NCBI RefSeq assembly: GCF_000472525.1
Contig: NZ_AWZT01000009.1
Coordinates: 1 to 64,000, forward strand
Origin: Paraburkholderia dilworthii
GTDB lineage: Bacteria > Pseudomonadota > Gammaproteobacteria > Burkholderiales > Burkholderiaceae
Reading direction: 5' to 3'
DNA length: 64,000 nucleotides
In this document: positions 1 through 8,286 of the stretch, one piece after another
Numbering within the stretch: the stretch's first letter is position 1
How the letters are laid out: each line of letters starts with the position of its first letter
Translations under genes and position numbers: made by a program
Notes under the pieces: model-generated
Seen by the model: only the letters and a program-made list of their open reading frames with translations
Databases searched by the model: none
What the model was told of the DNA's origin: nothing

Positions 1-163
1 CTGTGCGGGGCGGCACTTACTTTCTTTGCCGCCGCAAAGAAAGATAAGCAAAGAAAGCGGCTCACACCGCCAGCTCGTAGGTGGATCCCCCGGCTTGGAA
101 GGGGTAGTGGTGCAGCTGGAATCCGTGTTCCCGCACATTCAGCCTTGGTGACAAGGCAGTCAT
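1..163. repeat. left arm of a long inverted repeat
   Basis: This arm is the imperfect reverse complement of 549-711 over about 163 bp; by eye roughly nine bases in ten match. It contains the inner palindrome CTTTCTTTGC-cgcc-GCAAAGAAAG. Similar palindromes recur between genes in Burkholderia-group genomes (general knowledge, not checked here). The arm starts at base 1, so it may extend beyond the window. Confidence 0.85.
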
Positions 164-548
164 ACGTCCCGCCTCGCACTCCGTGTTCGCCCGAAGGGCC
201 GGGTCCAAAGCCGCTCGCTCGCGGTTAGGCGCGGTGGGGGCCGTCGGCTTCGCCTCGGCGCGGCGCGCGCTATTCGCTCCGCTCTGGAGGCGCTAAGTTG
301 GCGCCCTCGCATCACATCGCACGCGGCCGGCCGAACGAGCAGGTGCCGGTACGAACGGATCGAAAGCCGTCGTTGAATGACGCGGGAGCTCGTACGGCCT
401 CTTACACAAGATTCAGGACACGCGCAAATCGCGGACAGTCTTCGCCCACTCGATCTCCAGAACGACTCCGCCCGCGCGCTGCGGAGAACGGCTCGGCGCA
501 CCCGCTTCGAAGAACGACCGCTGCGGCGCGCGCAGCGCCGCTGGAAGA
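164..548. other. centre of the inverted-repeat element, no gene recognised
   Basis: About 385 bp lie between the two arms. Short open frames exist on both strands, but they are arginine-rich and look like high-GC noise. No transposase-like or other recognisable protein is seen, so a non-autonomous repeat element is possible. Confidence 0.5.
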
Positions 549-711
549 ATGACTACCTTGTCACGAGCGCCGAATGTGCGAGGGAACAGATTCCAGATGC
601 ACCACTACCTCTTCCAAGCCAGGGGACCCACTTATGAGCTGGCGGTGTAAAGCCGCTTTCTTTGCTTACTTTCTTTGCGGCGGCAAAGAAAGTAAGTGCC
701 GCCCCGCACAG
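549..711. repeat. right arm of a long inverted repeat
   Basis: Reverse-complement partner of 1-163. The outer edge at 701-711 mirrors bases 1-11 exactly, and the inner edge around 549-563 mirrors 149-163. The arms would form a very long stem if transcribed. Confidence 0.85.
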
Positions 712-727
712 GGGCAACACCAATAGA

Positions 728-797
728 CCACCGCGAAATCAAGGAAAGGCCACCACGAAACCAAAGGAAAGGCCACCACGAAATCAAGAAAAACCCG
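728..797. repeat. short tandem repeat, units of 22-25 bp
   Basis: Three consecutive degenerate units start at 728, 750 and 773, each beginning CCACC(G/A)CGAAA and then A/G-rich. A partial fourth begins at 798. They sit between the inverted repeat and uvrD and have no visible coding role. Confidence 0.7.
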
Positions 798-869
798 CCA
801 CCGCAAACAACTCCCACAGCTAACAACACCCGCCGAGCAGGCCAAAAAAAGCAACCCCCCGCCGGGGCA

Positions 870-875
870 TATAAT
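870..875 (+). promoter_or_regulatory. possible -10 element for uvrD
   Basis: A perfect TATAAT lies 30 bp before the uvrD ATG. No convincing -35 hexamer is seen 16-18 bp upstream, so this rests on the -10 alone. Confidence 0.35.
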
Positions 876-904
876 GACGAACACCCCGCCGTCCCTGCGA
901 AAAA

Positions 905-3268
905 ATGCCCGACCTGCTAGCCAATCTCAATCCCGAACAACACGCCGCCGTCACGCTCCCCAACGAGCCCGCGCTCATTCTCGCCGGCGCGGGCAGCGGC
1001 AAAACCCGCGTGCTCATCACGCGTATCGCGTGGCTCATCCAGCACGGGCTTGCGTCGCCCGCCACCATTCTGGCCGTGACCTTCACCAACAAGGCTGCGC
1101 GCGAAATGATGTCGCGTCTGTCGGCGCTTCTGCCCATCGACACGCGCGGCATGTGGATCGGCACCTTCCACGGCCTGTGCAACCGCATGCTGCGCGCGCA
1201 TCATCGCGACGCCGGTCTGCCCGCCACCTTCCAGATTCTCGATACCGCCGACCAATTGTCCGCGATCAAGCGTCTGATGAAGGGCCTGAATATCGACGAC
1301 GAAAAGTACCCGGCGAAAAATCTCCAGTACTTCATCAACAACGCGAAAGAACAAGGGCTGCGCCCGAAAGACGTCGACGCCACCGACAACTTCAACCGCA
1401 AATTCGTCGAGCTATACGAAGCCTACGACCAGCAATGCCAGCGCGAGGGCGTCGTAGATTTTCCGGAACTGCTGCTGCGCTGCTATGAACTGCTCGCGCA
1501 CAATCCGCCGCTGCGCGCGCATTATCAGGCGCGCTTCAAACACATTCTCGTCGATGAGTTTCAGGACACGAACAAGCTGCAATACGCGTGGCTGAAGCTG
1601 CTCGCCGGCCAGACGAATTCGATCTTCGCGGTCGGCGACGACGATCAGTCGATCTACGCATTCCGCGGCGCGAACGTCGGCAACATGCGCGACTTCGAAC
1701 ACGAGTTCAACGTCCGGCATCTCATCAAGCTCGAACAGAATTACCGCTCGCACGGCCATATTCTCGACGCGGCCAATCAGCTGATCGCCAACAATTCGCG
1801 GCGCTTGGGCAAGAATCTGCGCACCGACGCCGGTCACGGCGAACCGGTGCGCGTTTATGAATCCGCGACGGATTCGCAGGAAGCCGGCTGGATCGTCGAG
1901 GAAATCAAGGCGCTGATCAGTACCGGCACGTCGCGCAGCGAAATCGCGATTCTTTACCGCAGCAACGCGCAGTCGCGCACGATCGAGCACACGCTCGTCA
2001 ATGCGGGCATCGCGTATCGCGTGTATGGCGGCTTGCGCTTTTTCGAGCGCCAGGAAGTCAAGCACGCGCTCGCGTATCTGCGTCTGATCGACAATCCGAA
2101 CGACGACACCGCGTTCGCGCGCGTCGTCAATTTTCCGACGCGCGGCATCGGCGCGCGGTCAATCGAGCAGCTTGCGGACGCGGCACGCCTGTACAACTGC
2201 TCGATGGCCGCGGCGATTCCGTATGTCGCCGGCAAGGCGGGCTCGAGTCTCGCGAGCTTCGCGAACCTGATCGGCAAGATGCGCGCGGAAACGCAGCAGA
2301 TGAGCCTGCCGGAAACCGTTGAGTACGTGGTCCGCACGAGCGGTCTTGCTGACTTCTATCAGAACGAGCGCGAAGGTCAGGACCGGCTGGAGAACTTGCA
2401 GGAACTGGTGAACGCCGCGGCCGCGTTCGTCAGCGAAGAGGGCTATGGGATGGACACGCCGGCGCGCTCGATTCCGCTGCGCCCAGGCGCGACCGCCGCG
2501 CCCGAACTGGCAGTCGCGACCGACGACCCGAACACGGTCGTGCTCGACGCGCCCGGCATCGCCGACCCCGCGCAAAACCCGGACACGATGACGCCGCTCG
2601 CCGGTTTCCTGTCGCACGCGTCGCTCGAAGCGGGCGACAACCAGGCGCAAGCCGGCCAGGAAGCCGTGCAACTGATGACGGTGCACGCGGCCAAGGGCCT
2701 CGAATTCACAGCGGTGTTCATCACGGGTCTAGAGGAGGGACTGTTCCCGCACGAGAACAGCGCGATGGAGTCAGACGGGCTGGAAGAAGAGCGTCGGTTG
2801 ATGTACGTGGCGATCACGCGCGCGAAGGAGCGTCTGTACCTGTCGTTCGCGCAAAGCCGGATGCTGCACGGTCAGACGCGCTACAACATCCGCTCGCGTT
2901 TCTTCGACGAATTGCCACAGGAAACGCTCAAGTGGCTCACGCCGAAGGTCGAGGCGGGCGCGCGTTGGGGCGGTCGTTCGGACAACGCGGGCTATGGCCG
3001 CGACTGGTTTGCGCGGCCGGACCGTCAGCAGGGCTACGGCGGAGGGGCGTCGACGGTAGCGGCGCCGTTGCCGGCCTTCGCCAATGAGCAGCGCGCGGCG
3101 GAAGCGGGCTTTCGCGTCGGTCAGCAGGTGTTTCATACGAAGTTCGGCGAAGGCACGATCACCGCGCTCGAAGGCGGCGGTGCCGATGCAAAGGCGCAGG
3201 TCAAGTTCAAGCGCCACGGTGAAAAGTGGCTCGCGCTCGCGGTCGCCAAGTTGCAGGCGGTCGAATGA
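905..3268 (+). CDS. uvrD: UvrD/PcrA-family ATP-dependent 3'-5' DNA helicase
   Basis: A superfamily 1 helicase of 787 aa that unwinds DNA in nucleotide-excision and mismatch repair. Visible motifs are Walker A AGAGSGKT at residues 27-34, VTFTNKAAREM near 60, Walker B VDEFQDT at 216-222, GDDDQSIYAFRGA and QNYRS soon after, and VHAAKGLEF near 595. The last 50 residues (GFRVGQQVFHTKFGEG onward) match the C-terminal Tudor-like domain of UvrD/PcrA. It is longer than E. coli UvrD (720 aa), mainly because of a Pro/Ala-rich insert around residues 515-585. Its stop overlaps the next start as ATGA, so the two genes are probably translationally coupled. Confidence 0.95.
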   Translation: MPDLLANLNPEQHAAVTLPNEPALILAGAGSGKTRVLITRIAWLIQHGLASPATILAVTFTNKAAREMMSRLSALLPIDTRGMWIGTFHGLCNRMLRAHHRDAGLPATFQILDTADQLSAIKRLMKGLNIDDEKYPAKNLQYFINNAKEQGLRPKDVDATDNFNRKFVELYEAYDQQCQREGVVDFPELLLRCYELLAHNPPLRAHYQARFKHILVDEFQDTNKLQYAWLKLLAGQTNSIFAVGDDDQSIYAFRGANVGNMRDFEHEFNVRHLIKLEQNYRSHGHILDAANQLIANNSRRLGKNLRTDAGHGEPVRVYESATDSQEAGWIVEEIKALISTGTSRSEIAILYRSNAQSRTIEHTLVNAGIAYRVYGGLRFFERQEVKHALAYLRLIDNPNDDTAFARVVNFPTRGIGARSIEQLADAARLYNCSMAAAIPYVAGKAGSSLASFANLIGKMRAETQQMSLPETVEYVVRTSGLADFYQNEREGQDRLENLQELVNAAAAFVSEEGYGMDTPARSIPLRPGATAAPELAVATDDPNTVVLDAPGIADPAQNPDTMTPLAGFLSHASLEAGDNQAQAGQEAVQLMTVHAAKGLEFTAVFITGLEEGLFPHENSAMESDGLEEERRLMYVAITRAKERLYLSFAQSRMLHGQTRYNIRSRFFDELPQETLKWLTPKVEAGARWGGRSDNAGYGRDWFARPDRQQGYGGGASTVAAPLPAFANEQRAAEAGFRVGQQVFHTKFGEGTITALEGGGADAKAQVKFKRHGEKWLALAVAKLQAVE

Positions 3269-4254
3269 AAGGGGCCGCGTCAGAAGCGGTCGGGTCGCCA
3301 GCGATTGGGGCGCGAGCCGGTGCCGCAGGCACGGGAGGTACCGCAGGCACAGCAGGCACAGCACAAACAGTAGGCATCGCACAAACCGCAGGCATCGCAC
3401 AAACCGCAGGCACCGCACGAACAGCACGGACCGCACGGACCGCAGGCGCCGACAAGCCTCGCAACGATCCCGACAGCCGCGGCGCCTCGTCCACGCGCCA
3501 ACCGCTCGGCATCCTCGCGGCGTTGCCGCAGGAACTCGGTGACCTGATCGACGCGATGCGCGCGGAATCCGGCGTGCGCACCATCACGCACGGTCGGCGC
3601 GACTATCACATCGGCACTGTCCACGGCGCGCCGTGCGTCGTGACGCTCGCGCGCGTCGGCAAGGTCGCGGCGGCGGCAACAGTCAGCGCGCTGATTCACG
3701 CATTCGATGTCGAGGGCGTCGTGTTCACCGGCGTCGCCGGCGGTGTGGGCGCGGAGGTCCGCGTCGGCGACATCGTCGTCGCCAATGCGTTGTTGCAACA
3801 TGATCTGGACGCGTCGCCGCTTTTTCCGCGTTTCGAAGTGCCGTTGCTAGGCGTGTCGCGCTTCGCCGCCGATGCGACGTTGGCCGCGCAACTCGCCGCG
3901 GCCTGCGAGCGTTTTATCGTGGACGAGGGCGCGGCGTCGGCGGCGCGTTTCGGCACGCGTGAGCCGCGCGTGCATCGCGGGTTGATTATCAGCGGCGATC
4001 AGTTCGTGGCGAGTGCCGCGGGCGTCAACGCTTTGCGTGACGCGTTACCGGACGCGCTCGCCGTCGAGATGGAAGGTGCGGCCATCGCACAGGTCTGTCA
4101 TGAATACGGCGTGCCGTGCGCGGTCGTGCGCACCATTTCCGATACCGCCGACGACCACGCGCCGGCGTCGTTCGTCTCGTTTCTCACGGAGATCGCCGGC
4201 GCTTATTCGAACGCGATCCTCACGCGGTTCTTGCAAGCGCGCAGCGCGGGTTGA
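3265..4254 (+). CDS. 5'-methylthioadenosine/S-adenosylhomocysteine nucleosidase family, with repeat-encoded N-terminal extension
   Basis: Predicted to cleave MTA and SAH to adenine plus thioribose or ribosyl-homocysteine in SAM recycling. The nucleosidase core begins near residue 82 (PLGILAALPQELGDL) and includes GVAGGV, EMEGAAIAQV and RTISDTADDHA, the last holding the expected catalytic Asp. The ATG at 3265 overlaps the uvrD stop, giving 329 aa against about 230 in E. coli. The extra N-terminal 80 residues include fourteen Ala-x-Thr-like tripeptides from an in-frame 9-bp tandem repeat. There is no methionine near the core start, so the extension is either translated or bypassed by a non-ATG start. 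Purine phosphorylase-like relatives are the alternative family call. Confidence 0.85.
   Translation: MKGAASEAVGSPAIGARAGAAGTGGTAGTAGTAQTVGIAQTAGIAQTAGTARTARTARTAGADKPRNDPDSRGASSTRQPLGILAALPQELGDLIDAMRAESGVRTITHGRRDYHIGTVHGAPCVVTLARVGKVAAAATVSALIHAFDVEGVVFTGVAGGVGAEVRVGDIVVANALLQHDLDASPLFPRFEVPLLGVSRFAADATLAAQLAAACERFIVDEGAASAARFGTREPRVHRGLIISGDQFVASAAGVNALRDALPDALAVEMEGAAIAQVCHEYGVPCAVVRTISDTADDHAPASFVSFLTEIAGAYSNAILTRFLQARSAG
3325..3450 (+). repeat. in-frame 9-bp tandem repeat inside the nucleosidase gene
   Basis: Fourteen consecutive 9-bp units resembling GCAGGCACC or GCACAAACC cover 126 bp without a break. Some alternate as an 18-bp higher-order unit. Each codes for Ala-(Gly/Gln/Arg)-Thr or a close variant, so gain or loss of units would keep the frame. 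Confidence 0.9.
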
Positions 4255-4410
4255 TTTGAGCGAGGCGTTTGCCAGTTGGCTGCGAAGGGCAGATTGCCAG
4301 TGCCGGTGGCCCGCCCCGAGACCGAGACGTACGCGCAAGGCTAGAACGCTCGAAGGTCGTAGGGCCTAGTCCTAAGCGCACGCCCACGCCCAAGCTCTCA
4401 ACCGAAACCC

Positions 4411-6315
4411 TCAACCGCCCCCCGCCCCACCCAACCCCTCCCGCACCTGCTGCAACGCGGCCGGGTCCTCAATAGTCGGCAGTTCGCCCGGCTCGCGTCC
4501 TTCCGCAAGCGCGGCGATGGCCCGACGCAGCAGCTTCCCCGAGCGCGTCTTCGGCAGCATCGACACGATCACCACCCGCGAAGGCCGCGCAATCGCGCCA
4601 AGCTGACGGTCGACCGTCGCCGTCAATTCCGCCTCCAGCTTCGCGCGTGCGTTGGCATTTGCGTGAGCCTGCGCGTCGCGCAACACCACGAACGCCATCG
4701 CCGCCTGACCCTTCACCGGATCCGCCACGCCGACCACCGCCACCTCGGCCACAGCCGCATGGCTCGACAACGCCTCCTCGATCTCGCGCGTGCCGAGCCG
4801 GTGGCCGGCGACGTTGATCACGTCGTCGGTGCGGCCGAGGATCGTCACATAACCGTCCTGGTCCTGAATGCCCCAGTCGAAGGTCGAATAAACCTGCTGG
4901 TTCGGAACGCTCGACCAGTACGTGCTGACAAAGCGCTTATCGTCGCCCCAAACGGTCGACATGCAGCCCGGCGGCAACGGGTAATTCAGCGTGAGCACGC
5001 CTTTTTCGCCGGGCGGGCAGGGTTCGCCGGTCAGCTCGTCGCGCAGGCTCAGATCGAAACCAGCCGACGGCACGCCCGGCGAGCCGAGCTTGGTCGGCAG
5101 CGCTTCGACGCCGCGCGGAATCGCGAGCATCGGCCAGCCGGTTTCCGTTTGCCAGTAGTTGTCGATCACCGGTTTGCCGAGTGCGCCGGCGATCCATGAG
5201 GCGGTCGGTTCGTCGAGCGGCTCGCCGGCGAGGAACAGCGTGCGCAGGCTCGACAGGTCGGCGTTTTTCAACAGCGCCGGATCCTGTTTCTTCAGCACGC
5301 GCAGCGCAGTCGGTGCGGTGAACATCAGATTGATCTTGTGCTGCTCGACGAGGCGCCACCAGATCCCGCCGTCCGGGCGAATCGGCGTGCCTTCGTACAT
5401 GAGCGTGGTCAGCCCCGCGATCAGCGGCGCGTAGACGATATAGCTATGGCCGACCACCCAACCGACATCCGACGCCGTAAACATGGTGTCGCCGGCCTTG
5501 CCCTCGAAGATGTATTCCATCGATGCCGCGAGCGCGACCGCGTAGCCACCCACGTCGCGTTGCACGCCTTTGGGCTTGCCGGTCGTGCCCGACGTGTACA
5601 GCACATATGAAGGCTCGTTCGATTCGAGCCATTCGCACGGCACGTGCGCGTCGAAGAACTGTTCGCGCAGCGGTTCGTAATCGACCAGATAGTTTGCGTT
5701 CAGGCGCTCGGGCGCGAGTTGCCGGTCGATCAGCAACACGCGCGGCGTTTTATGGCTTGCGCGTGCGAGCGCTTCGTCGACCAGCGGCGTGTAGTCGATC
5801 ACCTTGCCGCCGCGCGCGCCGGCGTCGGCGGTCACGATCAGCACCGGCTTCGCGTCGTCGATACGGGCGGCCAGGTTAGGCGCGGCAAATCCGCCGAACA
5901 CCACCGAGTGAATCGCGCCGAGGCGCGCGCAGGCGAGCATCGCGAAGAGTGCCTCGGGGATCATCGGCAGATAGAGCAGCACCACGTCGCCGCGCTTCAC
6001 GCCGAGCGAGCGCATGACCGCCGCCATACGGTTGATTTCCGCGTACAGGTCGGCATACGTATAGCGCCGCTCGATGCCGGTCTCCGTCGACACATAGACG
6101 AGCGCATTCTGCTGAGCACGCTCGATGAGGTGCCGGTCCACCGCGTTATGACACAGATTCGTGCGTCCGCCGACGAACCACCGCGCAAACGGCGGGTTAG
6201 AGCGGTCGAGTACGGTATCGAACGGCGTTTCCCAATGGATGCGCCGCGCCTCGTCGCGCCAGAATGCCTCGGGGTTCTCGATCGAACGGCGGTGGAAATC
6301 GCGGTAGCGGGTCAT
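4411..6315 (-). CDS. prpE: propionate--CoA ligase (AMP-forming)
   Basis: Activates propionate, and probably acetate, to the acyl-CoA for the methylcitrate pathway. At 634 aa it has usual PrpE length. The AMP-binding P-loop YTSGTTGKPKGV lies at about 238-250, followed by the PrpE-type QRDVGGYAVAL. NYWQTETGWP and the C-terminal catalytic-lysine motif TRSGKLLRR (near 595) are present. The ATG at 6315 is chosen because GAAGGA precedes it by 9 bp and MTRYRDFHRR starts the conserved region. The open frame continues 62 codons upstream without conservation. No prpBCD genes are adjacent, so it stands alone between convergent and same-strand neighbours. Acetyl-CoA synthetase is the main alternative. 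Confidence 0.92.
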   Translation of the reverse strand: MTRYRDFHRRSIENPEAFWRDEARRIHWETPFDTVLDRSNPPFARWFVGGRTNLCHNAVDRHLIERAQQNALVYVSTETGIERRYTYADLYAEINRMAAVMRSLGVKRGDVVLLYLPMIPEALFAMLACARLGAIHSVVFGGFAAPNLAARIDDAKPVLIVTADAGARGGKVIDYTPLVDEALARASHKTPRVLLIDRQLAPERLNANYLVDYEPLREQFFDAHVPCEWLESNEPSYVLYTSGTTGKPKGVQRDVGGYAVALAASMEYIFEGKAGDTMFTASDVGWVVGHSYIVYAPLIAGLTTLMYEGTPIRPDGGIWWRLVEQHKINLMFTAPTALRVLKKQDPALLKNADLSSLRTLFLAGEPLDEPTASWIAGALGKPVIDNYWQTETGWPMLAIPRGVEALPTKLGSPGVPSAGFDLSLRDELTGEPCPPGEKGVLTLNYPLPPGCMSTVWGDDKRFVSTYWSSVPNQQVYSTFDWGIQDQDGYVTILGRTDDVINVAGHRLGTREIEEALSSHAAVAEVAVVGVADPVKGQAAMAFVVLRDAQAHANANARAKLEAELTATVDRQLGAIARPSRVVIVSMLPKTRSGKLLRRAIAALAEGREPGELPTIEDPAALQQVREGLGGAGGG

Positions 6316-6470
6316 CTGCGGCGATCCTTCGGATGCTGGGTGAGCGAACAGGGGCAGACCTCGCGCGCGGCCACCGCATGAGGGCGGCAAAGCGACGCGT
6401 GTTGAAGAAGCATAGAGTACGCGCCGCTCGCCGGACAACGCGGGTTCACCATGAGCGGCACGGGCAGAAA

Positions 6471-6498
6471 AGAAAAAGGCGCCGTAGCGCCTTTTTCT
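6471..6498 (-). terminator. rho-independent terminator after the MFS gene
   Basis: A perfect 12-bp stem AGAAAAAGGCGC/GCGCCTTTTTCT with loop CGTA lies 22 bp past the stop of the fsr-like gene. It has a T-rich run on both strands, so it may work in both directions. Confidence 0.85.
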
Positions 6499-6519
6499 CA
6501 TCCGCAGGACCGGAAATCC

Positions 6520-7797
6520 TCACGTCTTCGCGCGTTTGCCTTCCACATCCGGCAGAAACACCGTCAGCACGCCGATCAATGGCAGGAACGAGCAAACCTT
6601 GTACACGTAGCCGATGCTGGTGGCATCGGCCAGTTCCCCGAGCACCGCCGCGCCGATCCCGCCCATGCCGAACGCGAAGCCGAAAAAGAGCCCCGCGACC
6701 ATGCCGACCTTGCCGGGAATCAGCTCCTGCGCATAGACGAGAATCGCGGAGAACGCCGAGGCCAGCACCACGCCGATGATCACCGTCAGCACGCCAGTCC
6801 AGAACAGATTCGCGTAAGGCAGTAGCAGCGTAAAAGGCGCGACGCCGAGAATCGACACCCAGATCACATACTTGCGGCCGATCCGGTCGCCGATCGGACC
6901 GCCGATCATCGTGCCCGCGGCCACCGCCGCGAGGAATACGAACAGATGAATCTGCGCGGCCTGCACCGGCAGATGGAACCGGTCGATCAGATAAAACGTG
7001 AAGTAGCTGTTGATGCTCGCGAGGTAGAAGTACTTCGAGAACACGAGCAGGATCAGCACGCCCATCGCGAACATCACCTGGTTGCGCGACAGCGTTGCAT
7101 GACCGGTCAGGCTGCGCGCTTTTTTCACCGACGGATGCTGCTTGTACCAGCGGCCGATCTGCGTGAGCACGACGATCGCGACGAGCGCCGCGACCGAAAA
7201 CCACGCGATGCTGCGCTGGCCGTGCGGAATCACAATCAGCGCGGCGAGCAGCGGACCGAGCGACGATCCCGCGTTGCCGCCGACCTGAAACAACGATTGC
7301 GCGAGTCCGTGACGGCCGCCCGAAGCCATGCGCGCGACCCGCGACGACTCCGGGTGAAACACCGACGAGCCGCAGCCGACGAGCGCCGCCGCCACCAGCA
7401 GCACGCCGAAATTGGGCGCCATCGACATCAGCAGCAGGCCGGCCAGCGTGAACCCCATGCCGACGGGCAGCGAGTAGGGTTTCGGATGCTTGTCGGTATA
7501 AATGCCGACAAGCGGTTGCAGCAGCGACGCGGTGATCTGATAGGTCAGCGTGATCAGGCCGATCTGTCCGAACGACAACGAGAAGTTGTCTTTCAACATC
7601 GGGTAGATGGCGAGAATCAACGACTGGATCATGTCGTTGAGCAGGTGCGAAAAACTGATCGCGCCGAGCACGGAGTAAACCGTACGCTGCACTGCCGCGG
7701 CCGGCTGCGCGGTCGAGCCCGCGGCGGTGGCAGTGGCGGTGGTGCCGGTTGCGGCTGACGCGCTGGCAAGTGCGCGTTTATCGAGGCTGGTTTCCAT
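6520..7797 (-). CDS. fsr: MFS efflux transporter, fosmidomycin-resistance type
   Basis: A 425-aa inner-membrane pump with about 12 hydrophobic segments. It closely follows E. coli Fsr in stretches such as GAISFSHLLNDMIQSLI, SSVFHPESSRVARMASG, GGRHGLAQS and SKYFYLASI. Family members export fosmidomycin; the natural substrate is unknown. The ATG at 7797 is preferred; a TTG at 7827 would add 10 residues and neither has a strong ribosome-binding site. The first 35 residues are an Ala/Thr-rich tail before the first membrane segment. A strong terminator follows. Confidence 0.88.
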   Translation of the reverse strand: METSLDKRALASASAATGTTATATAAGSTAQPAAAVQRTVYSVLGAISFSHLLNDMIQSLILAIYPMLKDNFSLSFGQIGLITLTYQITASLLQPLVGIYTDKHPKPYSLPVGMGFTLAGLLLMSMAPNFGVLLVAAALVGCGSSVFHPESSRVARMASGGRHGLAQSLFQVGGNAGSSLGPLLAALIVIPHGQRSIAWFSVAALVAIVVLTQIGRWYKQHPSVKKARSLTGHATLSRNQVMFAMGVLILLVFSKYFYLASINSYFTFYLIDRFHLPVQAAQIHLFVFLAAVAAGTMIGGPIGDRIGRKYVIWVSILGVAPFTLLLPYANLFWTGVLTVIIGVVLASAFSAILVYAQELIPGKVGMVAGLFFGFAFGMGGIGAAVLGELADATSIGYVYKVCSFLPLIGVLTVFLPDVEGKRAKT

Positions 7798-7827
7798 ACG
7801 CTTGGAGAAAGAAAAAGGAAGGGGCAA

Positions 7828-8286
7828 TTCCTGGCTGGCGGCACGTCGCGATGTGGGGCTTGCGTCGTTGCGGCATAACGACGCGGCGTCACGTGTGCTC
7901 AGCTATTTGTCGCAGTTTAATGTGGCTTGTGCGAATTGTAAGGACAAGTTTTGTCGCGATTCGGACATCAAGCCCAACGGTTGGGTTTGTCCCGGCGCAG
8001 CGGCGGGGCGTTGTCCGCGCTATGGCAGTGCCAGGTCGCCAGCGGCCGCATGGCAATAAACGCCAGGCAAGCATTCCAGTTAAACCCGCTGCCGCGATTT
8101 TTGGCCATGTATAAAACGGGCGCGGACGCGCGCTCACAAAGCCGCGCGTCGAGGACCGGGCAATTACGATCGGCATTTCACGAACCGCGCTAAAGATCGC
8201 GGACGTCGATGCCGTAGACCCGGAGAGATAAGAAGCAATGCCGGGAACAGACCTTTGCGGCAGTTCTAAACGTGGGGACGGGGAAT
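7828..8286. other. intergenic region between divergent fsr and chemoreceptor genes
   Basis: About 460 bp without a credible gene. It holds a candidate flagellar-sigma promoter at 8191-8218 and the GGGGA ribosome-binding site of the chemoreceptor. Short open frames here show no familiar protein. Confidence 0.5.
8191..8218 (+). promoter_or_regulatory. candidate sigma28 (FliA) promoter of the chemoreceptor
   Basis: TAAAGATC, 12 bp, then GCCGTAGA. The E. coli FliA consensus is TAAAGTTT-N11-GCCGATAA, so both halves fit well but the spacer is one base longer. It lies about 70 bp before the start codon. Confidence 0.4.

Noticed and set aside
298..637. Coding frames inside the inverted-repeat element
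   Set aside because: Arginine-rich overlapping frames on both strands with no ribosome-binding site or known family; consistent with non-coding high-GC DNA.
3226..3264. Earlier start for the nucleosidase at 3226
   Set aside because: It would overlap uvrD by 43 bp. The ATG at 3265 gives the usual 4-bp stop-start overlap.
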